From positions 16,723 through 80,722 of the forward strand of contig DGAD01000004.1 of NCBI GenBank assembly GCA_002382805.1: DNA of 64,000 nucleotides, read 5' to 3'. Within the stretch, counting starts at the first letter, position 1, and the number at the start of each line of letters is the position of its first letter. Shown in pieces: positions 27,097 through 35,868 of the stretch. The notes beneath the pieces were generated by a model. The model was not told the DNA's origin, did not search any database, and was given only the letters and a program-made list of their open reading frames with translations. The DNA is from Clostridiales bacterium UBA4039 (GTDB lineage: Bacteria; Bacillota; Clostridia; Lachnospirales; Vallitaleaceae). A program made the translations under genes and the position numbers.

Positions 27097-28524
27097 TTAT
27101 TGCGCTGTAGCCGCTTTTTCGTCTTTCCATCCTTCAACAAATGCTGTCTCAACTCCTGACCAGTCGCCTGTTCCTTGTGCATAATCAAGAAGTGAATAAC
27201 CTAAAATATCTTTGAATTGCTGTGAAGGGAATGCTGTAAAGTTCCATGAAACAGATGTTAATGATTCATCTGCCATATAGCGTAATACTTCTTTTGCTAA
27301 TGGATCTGTTGGTGTCTCATCATCACCAAATGTATTAAACGGAGCGATAAAACCAAACTCATTTGTTACATAGCTTTTACCTTCATCGGATGAAAATAGC
27401 CATTCAACAAATGCAATTGATGCTTGTTGATCCGCTTCTGATGCTTGTGCATTAATACTAAAGAAGTTTTCTGTTCCGGTACAAAGTCCTTGACTTTCTT
27501 CGCCTTCAACACCTGTGTATATTGGCAAGAACTTCACGTCTTCTTCTGCAACAACATTACCATCAACGCCATTAATTTGTCCCCATCCCCAGTTACCGTT
27601 TTGAACCATGGCAACTTGACCAAGTGCAAATTCCGCCATCGAATCGTTAACTGTTTTTGAACTTAAAAGTGTAGGTTTAGTAATTGAGTTATTAATATAT
27701 AAATCAAAAATATTTTTATATTCTTGTCCATAGGTTAAATCGATTTCTGCCGCATCACCAATACCTTTTTCGGTGAATTCATAATAGATCGGTAAGTTAG
27801 CTAAGTGAGTTTGCCATCTCCAGTCTTCACCTGTTGAAAATGATGTTGATGCAAAAACACCTTGAATACCCAATTCATCTTTAATCGCTGTCATGTCTTC
27901 AACAACCGCTTCAAGTGCTGCATAGTTATTGATTTCATCCATAGAATTAAAGGATGTTGTTTTGCTTGCTGATGCAAAGTATTGATCCATGATAGCATCA
28001 TTATAGATAATTCCATAGCCTTCAACAACATAAGGGATTCCATAGACTCCGCCGTCATCTCCTGATACAACTAAACTCTTATCCAACAGCCAACTGTATA
28101 AGTCTGTATCCGATAAATCTTTTGTATAACTCTTCCAAGCTTCATATCCAACAGGTCCATTAATCTGGAATAATGTTGGCGCATCACTTTTTGCAATCTC
28201 AGAACGAAGCGTCTGCTCATAAGTTCCTGCTGCAGCTGTAACAACTTTTACGTCAACACCTGTTTTTTCTGTATACTCTTTTGCGATTTTTTGCCATACT
28301 TGTTCAATCTCTGGTTTAAAGTTTAAGAAATATACGGAACCTTCTTCACCACTTTCGTCAGCAGTTTCATTTGATTGATCTGAGGCATTTGCATCTGTTT
28401 GTGTCTCTGTATCAGTTGATGCATTGTCGCTTGAATCATTTGATGAATCTCCCGCTCCACTACATCCTACAAATAAAACCAAAACCATTGATAATGCTAA
28501 AACTTTGACCACCCAATTTTTCAT
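27097..28524 (-). CDS. Maltodextrin-binding lipoprotein of the ABC transporter
   Basis: A 475-residue solute-binding protein. The signal peptide ends 'VLVLFVGCSG' with the lipidated Cys at about residue 21, followed by a Ser/Asp/Thr-rich linker to about 60. The mature domain contains blocks such as 'FALGQVAMVQNGNWGWGQI'. It is the first gene of an operon with two permeases, malQ and lacI, and has AAGGAG upstream. Maltodextrin as ligand is inferred from malQ and the neighbouring phosphorylase; the family alone does not specify it. Confidence 0.93.
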   Translation of the reverse strand: MKNWVVKVLALSMVLVLFVGCSGAGDSSNDSSDNASTDTETQTDANASDQSNETADESGEEGSVYFLNFKPEIEQVWQKIAKEYTEKTGVDVKVVTAAAGTYEQTLRSEIAKSDAPTLFQINGPVGYEAWKSYTKDLSDTDLYSWLLDKSLVVSGDDGGVYGIPYVVEGYGIIYNDAIMDQYFASASKTTSFNSMDEINNYAALEAVVEDMTAIKDELGIQGVFASTSFSTGEDWRWQTHLANLPIYYEFTEKGIGDAAEIDLTYGQEYKNIFDLYINNSITKPTLLSSKTVNDSMAEFALGQVAMVQNGNWGWGQINGVDGNVVAEEDVKFLPIYTGVEGEESQGLCTGTENFFSINAQASEADQQASIAFVEWLFSSDEGKSYVTNEFGFIAPFNTFGDDETPTDPLAKEVLRYMADESLTSVSWNFTAFPSQQFKDILGYSLLDYAQGTGDWSGVETAFVEGWKDEKAATAQ

Positions 28525-28560
28525 GTGTTTTCTCTCCTTCTATCATTGATTGATTTCTTG

Positions 28561-28639
28561 TTACCGTTCTCGGTAACGTTGTCAGTAACGTTACCGGAAC
28601 CGTTAACAGTATAGTAGCATAATCTCCAAAAATATGCAA
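28561..28639 (-). promoter_or_regulatory. Maltodextrin operon promoter with clustered LacI-type operators
   Basis: On the minus strand, TTGCAT (28639-28634), 17-bp spacer, TACTAT (28616-28611). Directly downstream lie four related blocks: AACCGTTAAC (28599-28608), the perfect palindrome GTAACGTTAC (28585-28594), GTAACGTT (28573-28580) and TTACCGTT (28561-28568). The palindrome has a central CG as in LacI-family operators. Several sites spaced 11-14 bp apart suggest cooperative binding by the LacI protein encoded at 22769-23800. Confidence 0.78.
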
Positions 28640-28655
28640 TAGCCTTTTTGTTTTT

Positions 28656-30935
28656 TTATACAATATCCACATTCAACTTCCATATGTCTTCGTTATACTC
28701 TGCAATGGTTCGATCCGATGAGAAAAATCCGGCTTTTGCAATATTGACAAGGCACTTTTTCGTCCAGCGCTCTTGATCTTCATAGTCCTTAAACATTTGA
28801 TCTTTTTGTGCAATATATGCTTCAAAATCAAGCAATGTCATAAAATAATCCTTGTTCAAAATCTCATGATACAAGCGTGTCAAACTTTTTTTATCGCCAT
28901 ACTTAAATACGCTATCTGACTGAATGAAATCAAGCGCTTCCCGAATCACCCGACTACTGTCATATAGCGCTTTTGCGTTATACGTTCCCTGTCGATAGTG
29001 GGCAATGACTTGGTCAGACTTTTCTCCAAAGATATAAATATTGTCATCACCGACTAATTCATGAATTTCTACGTTGGCACCATCCGATGTCCCCAGTGTC
29101 AAGGCTCCATTTAGCATGAATTTCATATTACCTGTTCCCGAAGCTTCTTTTGATGCTAAGGAAATCTGCTCGGATACATCACATGCAGGAATCAGCTTCT
29201 CTGCTTTACTTACATTATAGTTTTCAATCATGACAACCTGCATATGTTGATTGACCTGTGGATCTTTGGCGATGATTTCTTGAAGAACCAGCAGAAGATG
29301 AATAATATCTTGTGCAATTGTATATGCCGGAGCAGCCTTAGCTCCAAAGATAAATGTTAGTGGCGTCGTCGGATAGATTCCTCGTTTGATTTCTAGGTAT
29401 TTGTGAATAATATAAAGCGCATTCATCTGTTGGCGCTTATACTCGTGCAGCCTTTTAATTTGAATATCAAAAATCGAATCTGGATTTATGGATATATTTT
29501 CATATGTTTTCATGTAGGTTACAAGATTTTCTTTATTGTTACGCTTAATCTTTTGTAGTGTTTCTAGCGCTTTGGAGTCATCCGCAAATGCCAATAGTTT
29601 TTCAAGTTCCGTTGCTTCTTGTAAAAATCCATCCCCAATATATGCTTTTAAAAAGGAAGTAAGCTCCGGGTTACAACCTAACAACCATCGTCTAAAAGTA
29701 ATCCCATTCGTTTTGTTGTTAAACTTGTCAGGATAAAGCTTATAAAATTGTTGTAGCTCTGTCTGCTTTAAGATGTCTGTATGGATAGCTGCAACCCCAT
29801 TCACTGAAAATCCATAATGAATCGCCATGTGTGCCATATGTACACGTCCATCTCGATCAATAATCTGCACATTCGATGCCGTATGTTGCTCTTGAATCCG
29901 TGTATTTAATGCTTTAATAATAGGCACAAGCTGTGGCACTACCTGTTCTATATACTCAAGAGGCCATTTTTCAAGTGCTTCTGCTAAAATAGTATGGTTG
30001 GTATATGCACAAGTTTTTGTCACAATCTCGATAGCCTGCTCCATGTCAATCCCTTCCTTAATGAGCAAACGAATAAGTTCTGGAATGACCATCGTTGGGT
30101 GTGTATCATTGATTTGGATTATTGCATGTTCATGCAAATGTAAAAGATCGTGGTGGTTTGCCTTCATCTCATCTAGTATTAGTTGTGCGCCGTTACTAAC
30201 CATAAAGTATTGTTGATATATTCGCAACAAATGCCCATCTTTATCCGAATCATCTGGATACAAAAATAATGTCAAGTTCTTATCGATTTGTGTTTTATCA
30301 AATGTTATGCCTTCACTTACAATTGAAGGATCAACCGACTTTAAATCAAAAAGCCGTAATTTATTTTTGTTGCCTTTATATCCAATAACATCAATTTCAT
30401 ATAATATAGATTCCACCTCTTGGTCTTTAAATGAAACTGTATATGATTTTTCTGTTTTGGTAAGCCAGCTATTTGGGTTTATCCACGCATTTTTTTCTGG
30501 ATATTGCTTAAGGTTTTTAAAGGTTTGTTTAAACAAACCATAGTGATAATTTAGCCCGATACCATCTCCTGGAAGATTTAATGTTGCTATTGAGTCTAAA
30601 AAACATGCTGCCAATCGACCGAGACCACCATTTCCAAGGGATGGCTCGGGTTCAATCTCTTCAAGTTCTGCTAAAGATCTGCCTTTTTTATCCAGTAGCA
30701 CTTGGAGTTCATCATAGATTCCCAGATTGATAAGATTATTTGACAGAAGCTTTCCAATTAAAAATTCTGAAGAAATATAATACACTTTTTTCTTTCCTCG
30801 AATCGTCGGCTTTTCATCTGTATATTCTTTGGTAAGAAAGAGTACCGCTTCATACAACTGTTCGTTTGAGCACGTTTCGATTGATTCTGACGTTCCATAT
30901 AACCTTTGAATTATTAATGATAACTGTTTTTCCAT
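28656..30935 (-). CDS. glgP: Glycogen/maltodextrin phosphorylase
   Basis: A 759-residue GT35 enzyme that releases glucose 1-phosphate from alpha-1,4-glucans using phosphate and pyridoxal phosphate. The PLP-lysine region is visible in '[20 protein letters not shown]', and the N-terminal part has '[20 protein letters not shown]'. Length is near that of other clostridial members. No signal peptide, so it is cytoplasmic. It is upstream of, and co-oriented with, the maltodextrin importer operon, and has its own promoter with an operator-like repeat (31042-31070). Its product feeds glycolysis via phosphoglucomutase, which is not in the window. Confidence 0.95.
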   Translation of the reverse strand: MEKQLSLIIQRLYGTSESIETCSNEQLYEAVLFLTKEYTDEKPTIRGKKKVYYISSEFLIGKLLSNNLINLGIYDELQVLLDKKGRSLAELEEIEPEPSLGNGGLGRLAACFLDSIATLNLPGDGIGLNYHYGLFKQTFKNLKQYPEKNAWINPNSWLTKTEKSYTVSFKDQEVESILYEIDVIGYKGNKNKLRLFDLKSVDPSIVSEGITFDKTQIDKNLTLFLYPDDSDKDGHLLRIYQQYFMVSNGAQLILDEMKANHHDLLHLHEHAIIQINDTHPTMVIPELIRLLIKEGIDMEQAIEIVTKTCAYTNHTILAEALEKWPLEYIEQVVPQLVPIIKALNTRIQEQHTASNVQIIDRDGRVHMAHMAIHYGFSVNGVAAIHTDILKQTELQQFYKLYPDKFNNKTNGITFRRWLLGCNPELTSFLKAYIGDGFLQEATELEKLLAFADDSKALETLQKIKRNNKENLVTYMKTYENISINPDSIFDIQIKRLHEYKRQQMNALYIIHKYLEIKRGIYPTTPLTFIFGAKAAPAYTIAQDIIHLLLVLQEIIAKDPQVNQHMQVVMIENYNVSKAEKLIPACDVSEQISLASKEASGTGNMKFMLNGALTLGTSDGANVEIHELVGDDNIYIFGEKSDQVIAHYRQGTYNAKALYDSSRVIREALDFIQSDSVFKYGDKKSLTRLYHEILNKDYFMTLLDFEAYIAQKDQMFKDYEDQERWTKKCLVNIAKAGFFSSDRTIAEYNEDIWKLNVDIV

Positions 30936-31041
30936 GGTTCTATATTCCTCCTAGATATTCACGCTTGTTTTTTACGTCTTTTAAAAAACTATGGTTTAAA
31001 TATTAAACTGCTTCGCTTTAATACCTAACCGATTATTACTT

Positions 31042-31070
31042 ATCATATCTTAGGAAACCGTTTTCTGCAA
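31042..31070 (-). promoter_or_regulatory. Phosphorylase promoter with an internal operator-like repeat
   Basis: Minus strand: TTGCAG (31070-31065), 17-bp spacer, TATGAT (31047-31042). Within the spacer is the imperfect palindrome GAAAACGGTTTC with central CG (31065-31054). It could be a CcpA cre-like site or a site for the cluster's LacI protein; its AACGGTT core is shared with one of the blocks at 28561-28608. Confidence 0.65.
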
Positions 31071-31190
31071 GTAAAAAAAATTTTTCCCTGATTTATGGAA
31101 CTTTCGTTCCTTTGTTGACGTCAAAGATATCGAAGGCAACACAACAACACAAAATATCATTTAATTATTATATGAAAAGGAGTTTTTATT

Positions 31191-32522
31191 ATGAAAAATA
31201 CAAAAAAAAGATTATCCACTATGTTATCAATTGCTTTAGGTATTTCACTTTTCACCCCAACTTTTGCTATGGCAGCCACAGATCCCATTAAAGCTGTTCC
31301 CATTAGCATAGCAATCGACGAAGCCACTGATACCATCGCTTCTCAATCAGATTTTATTGGTGCCAATGCAACGATTGTTGACATACTTGACAATCAAATT
31401 GTTGTGACTATCCAACACAATGATGACGAAAATGTTCAAACTTATGTTTTAAATATTTCCGATGAAACTTATTTTGTCAATAACGAAACTGGAGCCGCTT
31501 CAAGTATTAATGACCTAAAAAAAGATGATAGTATCTATGTCTATCATTCAACAGCTACCACAAGAAGCTTACCTGCTCAAACAGCTGCATTTGTTATCTT
31601 GACCAATGTTAAAGAAAATGAAAGTATCGCTACTCTTATTGACGTTGTTCGTATTACTGAAAAAGACGATGCCATCAGCGCTTTAAATAAAAAAGGTGAC
31701 TATATCATTCACTTTAATCAAGATACAAATGTGATGCCATACTTAACAAAAAATATATTACACTACTCAGATATTAAAGAAGGCGACCGAATTCTTGCTT
31801 GGTTTGACGTTGCAGCCCTAAGTTATCCAGCTCAAGCCGCCGCAGAAAAAGCTGTTGTTCTTCCAGTGGCTACAGCTCAAGACGAAGTCAGTGAACCTCG
31901 TATTGAAAACTTGACTTTTGCAGAACTTATTCGTGCCGTTGTCATCCAAATCGAAGGTGAACAACCTATGATCATGGATACACACTATGCTATGCCATAT
32001 ATGGCTAAGGCAAATGAATTAGGTTTAATTACACAAGCACAATATGAAAACCAAGAGCTTTGGAATCAAGCAGTTACTACCAATGAAATAAGTGCCGTGT
32101 TGTCTCTAGCTAACGAAAAAGAGTTCGCTATAGATTCTGATCAAATCAATGCATTGCTTATTCATCAACTTGTTGTCAACGGCAATATATTATCCGATGT
32201 ACAAACCGTCGTCCAAAACGGTGTTGTCATGGTTCCTGTACGCGCAGTTGCAGAAGCTTTAGACTTTGAGTTAACTTGGGATGCACAGACAAGTTCTGCT
32301 ACAATCTTCAATAGTGAAATCACCTCCACAGTTCAACTTGGGTACAATCACTACTTTACAAAAAGCATCTCCACATCAAGTATCCTTGATACAAAAGAAC
32401 TTGGCGTTGCCCCAAGATTGGTTCATGGCACAACTTATGTCCCAGCAAATTATTTCAACCTACTCCTTGGCAGTTCAGAAGCTGTGAGCGTCAATGACCA
32501 TGTATTAACCGTTGCAAAATAA
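31191..32522 (+). CDS. Secreted stalk-domain protein with duplicated beta domain and SLH-like segment
   Basis: A 443-residue exported protein. The signal peptide ends at 'FTPTFAMAA'. Residues about 40-225 appear to hold two copies of a small beta domain, each ending in a similar strand ('INDLKKDDSIYVYHS' and 'YSDIKEGDRILAWFD'), then Pro-Ala-Gln-x-Ala-Ala. A degenerate S-layer-homology-like stretch follows ('YAMPYMAKANELGLI'), and the C-terminal third is a copper-amine-oxidase-like stalk domain ('VMVPVRAVAEALDFELTWD' and 'GTTYVPANYFNLLLG'). It is probably attached to or associated with the cell wall. AAGGAG precedes the start and a strong terminator follows. No enzymatic function is evident. 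Confidence 0.8.
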   Translation: MKNTKKRLSTMLSIALGISLFTPTFAMAATDPIKAVPISIAIDEATDTIASQSDFIGANATIVDILDNQIVVTIQHNDDENVQTYVLNISDETYFVNNETGAASSINDLKKDDSIYVYHSTATTRSLPAQTAAFVILTNVKENESIATLIDVVRITEKDDAISALNKKGDYIIHFNQDTNVMPYLTKNILHYSDIKEGDRILAWFDVAALSYPAQAAAEKAVVLPVATAQDEVSEPRIENLTFAELIRAVVIQIEGEQPMIMDTHYAMPYMAKANELGLITQAQYENQELWNQAVTTNEISAVLSLANEKEFAIDSDQINALLIHQLVVNGNILSDVQTVVQNGVVMVPVRAVAEALDFELTWDAQTSSATIFNSEITSTVQLGYNHYFTKSISTSSILDTKELGVAPRLVHGTTYVPANYFNLLLGSSEAVSVNDHVLTVAK

Positions 32523-32533
32523 GGTATTCAAAT

Positions 32534-32567
32534 AAAAAAGCCAGTAGTCATACCTACTGGCTTTTTT
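32534..32567 (+). terminator. Terminator of the stalk-protein gene
   Basis: The stem GCCAGTAG / CTACTGGC (32540-32547, 32554-32561) has a six-base loop, A-run before and T-run after. It can act on both strands. Confidence 0.9.
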
Positions 32568-32670
32568 ATATCTCCCTATTCCACCCTTCATCTCCATTAT
32601 AAATCATCTGCTTACTCATGCCTCCATCAACAATAAAATTTTGACCGATGCGTTCTACCAAATGTCGCAC
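32566..32670 (-). pseudogene. 3' remnant of a short-chain dehydrogenase/reductase gene
   Basis: The minus strand encodes 34 codons before a stop, including 'RIGQNFIVDGGMSKQMIY' and 'NGDEGW'. The Gly-Gln-x-Phe-x-Val-Asp-Gly-Gly segment is the C-terminal signature of SDR oxidoreductases, where it ends the cofactor-domain fold. Immediately upstream the frame is closed (TAG), and no start, NAD-binding TGxxxGIG motif or catalytic YxxxK is present. It is therefore the tail of a deleted gene, a scar of past rearrangement near the start of the corrinoid cluster. Confidence 0.8.
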
Positions 32671-32734
32671 CTACCTTTTTTAAGTCCATTATAGCATATC
32701 TATTGGTGACAATGCTCTATGAATATTGAGGTGA

Positions 32735-33664
32735 TTAGACTTGAATTTTATATAGACCCGCTATGTATTTTTCTGCAGATGCTAGCAATAGTGTAATGCT
32801 TTCTAAGCCATTGGACGCAAGAAATACCAAGGTGTTACTCGCGTTTAACCCAGGCGCTTTTTCGTCTATTGCAACCATATCAATTCTTTTGTTCACGCCA
32901 TCCACTTTAAACATTTGGTTATCGATTCGAACATAACCTTTAAATCGATAGAATCCGACACATATTTCCTCTAAAAATTTTTGTAGTTGTTCACGTGTTG
33001 GTGATTTCACAAAAGATATAATCAACTGCTTGGGACGATTGTCTTGGGTGTTAATAGTCTCATCTTCTTCTATCGGATAATAAAGATTTTTCACAGGATT
33101 AATAGGACACCTTCCATGGTCTGCAACCTCAATTATACAGTGCGGGTTCATGGCAACAAGGGCTTTTTTTATATCCATGATTTTCTTATCACTAATAAGA
33201 TCCGCTTTATTAATGATAATATAATGGCTATGTTTTATCTGGCGTTCTACATTCGCCAGTTTTTCTAGTTCCTCAAAAAAATACAGACCATCCACAAGAC
33301 ATATGGAGCCCTTATATACATACGATGCATCCTGTACTTTTTTTTCTAGAATTTTTAGAACACTTTCCATGTTTGAAGGGTCGGATAACCCGGAGCTTTC
33401 AATATAAATATCATCCAAATCCATTTGTACTAGTTGTATTAACCCTTCTATAAATCGGTCCTTAAGACACGCACAAAAAATCGATCCATTGGTCAATTCC
33501 AACACATCAATTCCATGGCTCTCCATAGCGATTGTATCCATACTTACCTTGCCAAACTCATTGATCAAAACTCCCGTTTTTCTAGTGCAATTCGCTAATT
33601 GTCTGTTTAAAAACGTTGTTTTTCCAGCCCCCAAAAATCCTGTGATTAAATATATATTGGTCAT
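32735..33664 (-). CDS. CobW/COG0523-family G3E GTPase
   Basis: A 309-residue P-loop GTPase. Walker A is 'GFLGAGKTTFLN', the Mg-binding region 'IYIESSGLSDPSN' and the base-specificity motif 'IINKAD'. The usual COG0523 CxCC metal site appears as 'IFCACLKD', a C-x-C with Leu in place of the fourth-position Cys. G3E GTPases insert metals or protect cofactor enzymes. Start at 33664 after GGAG, 4 nt after the stop of the activator gene, so it is in the corrinoid operon. A role in zinc delivery to a UroD-type methyltransferase or in corrinoid enzyme upkeep is plausible; I cannot choose between them. Confidence 0.85.
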   Translation of the reverse strand: MTNIYLITGFLGAGKTTFLNRQLANCTRKTGVLINEFGKVSMDTIAMESHGIDVLELTNGSIFCACLKDRFIEGLIQLVQMDLDDIYIESSGLSDPSNMESVLKILEKKVQDASYVYKGSICLVDGLYFFEELEKLANVERQIKHSHYIIINKADLISDKKIMDIKKALVAMNPHCIIEVADHGRCPINPVKNLYYPIEEDETINTQDNRPKQLIISFVKSPTREQLQKFLEEICVGFYRFKGYVRIDNQMFKVDGVNKRIDMVAIDEKAPGLNASNTLVFLASNGLESITLLLASAEKYIAGLYKIQV

Positions 33665-33668
33665 GAAT

Positions 33669-35834
33669 TCACTCCATTTCAAAAATCATGCGTTCCATAT
33701 ATGCCGTATTAAACCTATAATTACTCGATAGTTCTAAGTACTGACATACCTTAGCAATTTCAACAATTTTTTCTTTCCCCCGACGTTCTAAAAGACAACG
33801 TATCGCTCCGCCTAAAGATGCATTTCCAATCACGTTTACCTTAGACTCTAAAGCTTTTGGAATCAGGCCTATCGTAATTGCATGTTTAATATTTAGATGA
33901 CTGCCAAATCCTCCGGCGATGTATACCGTATCAATATCCTCCACCTGGATTCCGGCTTCATCTATGAGCACGTCAACACCTGCACATATGGCGCTTTTAG
34001 CCAGTTGAAGCTGTCTTATATCTTCTGGATAAAATCCGATATGTTCAAAAATCATCTCCGGTGATTCCATATATCCCATCGCATTCACTTTTTTATCTTC
34101 AAGTAATAACGCAACCCCATCGACTAAGGCTGACCCATTAATTCCAATGGCTTTTTCTCCACCTAAGGTCACAATCCCATAGCCTTCTTCTTGTCTATGG
34201 ATCTCACAAATTGCTCCATCCAAAGATCCCATACCACACTTGATATTTGCACCTTCAAAAGCCGGTCCGGCAGCCGTCGCTGCTGAAACCAATCCGTTTT
34301 CTGTTTTGATCGCCATTTCACCATTGGTCCCTATATCAATAAAAAGATTATTGCCTGGTGTCTGATCAAATTGCATCATATACATCCCAGAGACAACATC
34401 GCCTCCCACATAGGCCGATACCCATGGAATGACAACAATATCAAACATATAAGGTATATCCCATACATCCTGAGATGAGCAGACAATCGGTGGCGGACAA
34501 ACGGTTTCAAAAGGCGCTATCGCCAATTTTTCCGGTACGATATCAAGAAGCAGATATATCATTGTCGTATTACCGGAGATAACCATTTCTTCAATCTCAA
34601 CCAGGGTCTTTGCACCTCGCTGTTGTGCATGGTCTTCCAATAATACTTTTGTTAACGCCCATAACTTATTACGAATGCTCGTACCTAGATCATGTTCCTT
34701 ATGTTCATTAACATAATGAATACGGCTAATCACATCTGCTCCATAGGCTTTTTGTGGATTGAGTACCTTTTTAGTTGCGATAGTCTCTTTTGAAACTAAG
34801 TCAATAAGACTGACCACTATTGTTGTTGTCCCAATGTCTATTGCCACGCCAAAGTGGGGTGTTCTCTCATCTTTTGAATATTTAGGTTCTGTGATTTTAT
34901 AAGGTGTATACTCTGCTTCAATATGTGTTTTTTGGGGAGTATTCATCTCTTCCATTACCCCTATTTCATTGGACAACATTACTAAGTCCCTGTCCAATTC
35001 ATGATAGCATGCCAATATAAACCCTTCTTCAACCAGATGTTCTCCTAAAAATGCCCGCTCTACATCTTCTATACAAAATCCATGTTCTTCTACTTGTATT
35101 TTACATTTACCGCAAACCTTTTTCCCACCACAAGGTGCATCAACAAAACGATGATTTTGCCTTAAGACGTCTAAAATATTTTCTCCTTTTTTGCCTTGTA
35201 TGATTTGTAACACTTGTAAGGAATCTGGATTTTTAATTGTTATTGTATGTTTTTTGTTACTACATGGGGTCTGGCAGTGGCTACAATCATGGTCAATGCC
35301 AAACGCACACTCGTAGTCCACAAGCTCATAATAGTAAACCGTTGACTTTGTCGGATTAAGCATGCATCCTTGTGTAATCGACATCTGTAAATCACAGCTT
35401 TTTTGCAACCTTTCAAAAATATAGCGTTGCTCTTGCATCGGTACGTTTAATTGTCCCGGTTCATAGCGCATACTCAAATGTTTTCCTTTTGGAACCATCG
35501 TTTTAACGGTCTCATACAATTGATTACTGGCTTCATACAGCATCATATCAAACAAGCTATTAAGTAGCATCCCCTCCAAGTACATGTAATGGTCAAAGGC
35601 TTCTCTTATCCATCGGTCACAATCTGGTCCCAACGTTACTAAGCATTCTATGCGGTTTTGTTCCTTATATACCTCCACATACCCTTTGGGTGTGATTTTA
35701 TCTAGATATTGTTCAACAAGTTCATCAAACAATTGACTATATGAAGCATATGATGGATTATCTTTATAACACTCCACCATTGTTAAGACTGCCTCTTTAT
35801 CAAACCTTCTCTTTAATTTAATGTATTCACCCAT
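33669..35834 (-). CDS. Reductive activator of corrinoid proteins (MetH-activation-like, 2Fe-2S ferredoxin, ASKHA domains)
   Basis: A 721-residue protein. Residues about 1-185 resemble the methionine-synthase activation domain ('RYEPGQLNVPMQEQRYIFE'), followed by a Cys cluster 'DCSHCQTPC'. Residues about 200-290 form a 2Fe-2S ferredoxin ('APCGGKKVCGKCKIQV', last ligand near 'ACYHE'). From about 325 on is an ASKHA ATPase domain with 'AIDIGTTTIVVSLIDL', 'FIDIGTNGEMAI' and 'VYIAGGFGSHLN', as in RACo-type proteins that use ATP to drive Co(II) to Co(I) reduction. The start at 35834 has GGAG 9 nt upstream; the ATG at 35849 lacks a site. It lies between the UroD-Trx and CobW genes in one operon and should keep the two corrinoid proteins active. 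Confidence 0.88.
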   Translation of the reverse strand: MGEYIKLKRRFDKEAVLTMVECYKDNPSYASYSQLFDELVEQYLDKITPKGYVEVYKEQNRIECLVTLGPDCDRWIREAFDHYMYLEGMLLNSLFDMMLYEASNQLYETVKTMVPKGKHLSMRYEPGQLNVPMQEQRYIFERLQKSCDLQMSITQGCMLNPTKSTVYYYELVDYECAFGIDHDCSHCQTPCSNKKHTITIKNPDSLQVLQIIQGKKGENILDVLRQNHRFVDAPCGGKKVCGKCKIQVEEHGFCIEDVERAFLGEHLVEEGFILACYHELDRDLVMLSNEIGVMEEMNTPQKTHIEAEYTPYKITEPKYSKDERTPHFGVAIDIGTTTIVVSLIDLVSKETIATKKVLNPQKAYGADVISRIHYVNEHKEHDLGTSIRNKLWALTKVLLEDHAQQRGAKTLVEIEEMVISGNTTMIYLLLDIVPEKLAIAPFETVCPPPIVCSSQDVWDIPYMFDIVVIPWVSAYVGGDVVSGMYMMQFDQTPGNNLFIDIGTNGEMAIKTENGLVSAATAAGPAFEGANIKCGMGSLDGAICEIHRQEEGYGIVTLGGEKAIGINGSALVDGVALLLEDKKVNAMGYMESPEMIFEHIGFYPEDIRQLQLAKSAICAGVDVLIDEAGIQVEDIDTVYIAGGFGSHLNIKHAITIGLIPKALESKVNVIGNASLGGAIRCLLERRGKEKIVEIAKVCQYLELSSNYRFNTAYMERMIFEME

Positions 35835-35868
35835 GTGCGTTTTCTCCATACCAATATTTTTACTACTT

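Noticed and set aside
31054..31065. Definite CcpA cre site
   Set aside because: It keeps the central CG and symmetry, but outer positions of the cre consensus do not match; a local LacI site is equally likely.
712..32522. Two proteins as copper amine oxidases
   Set aside because: Only the N-terminal stalk-type domain is present; no catalytic domain or topaquinone site.
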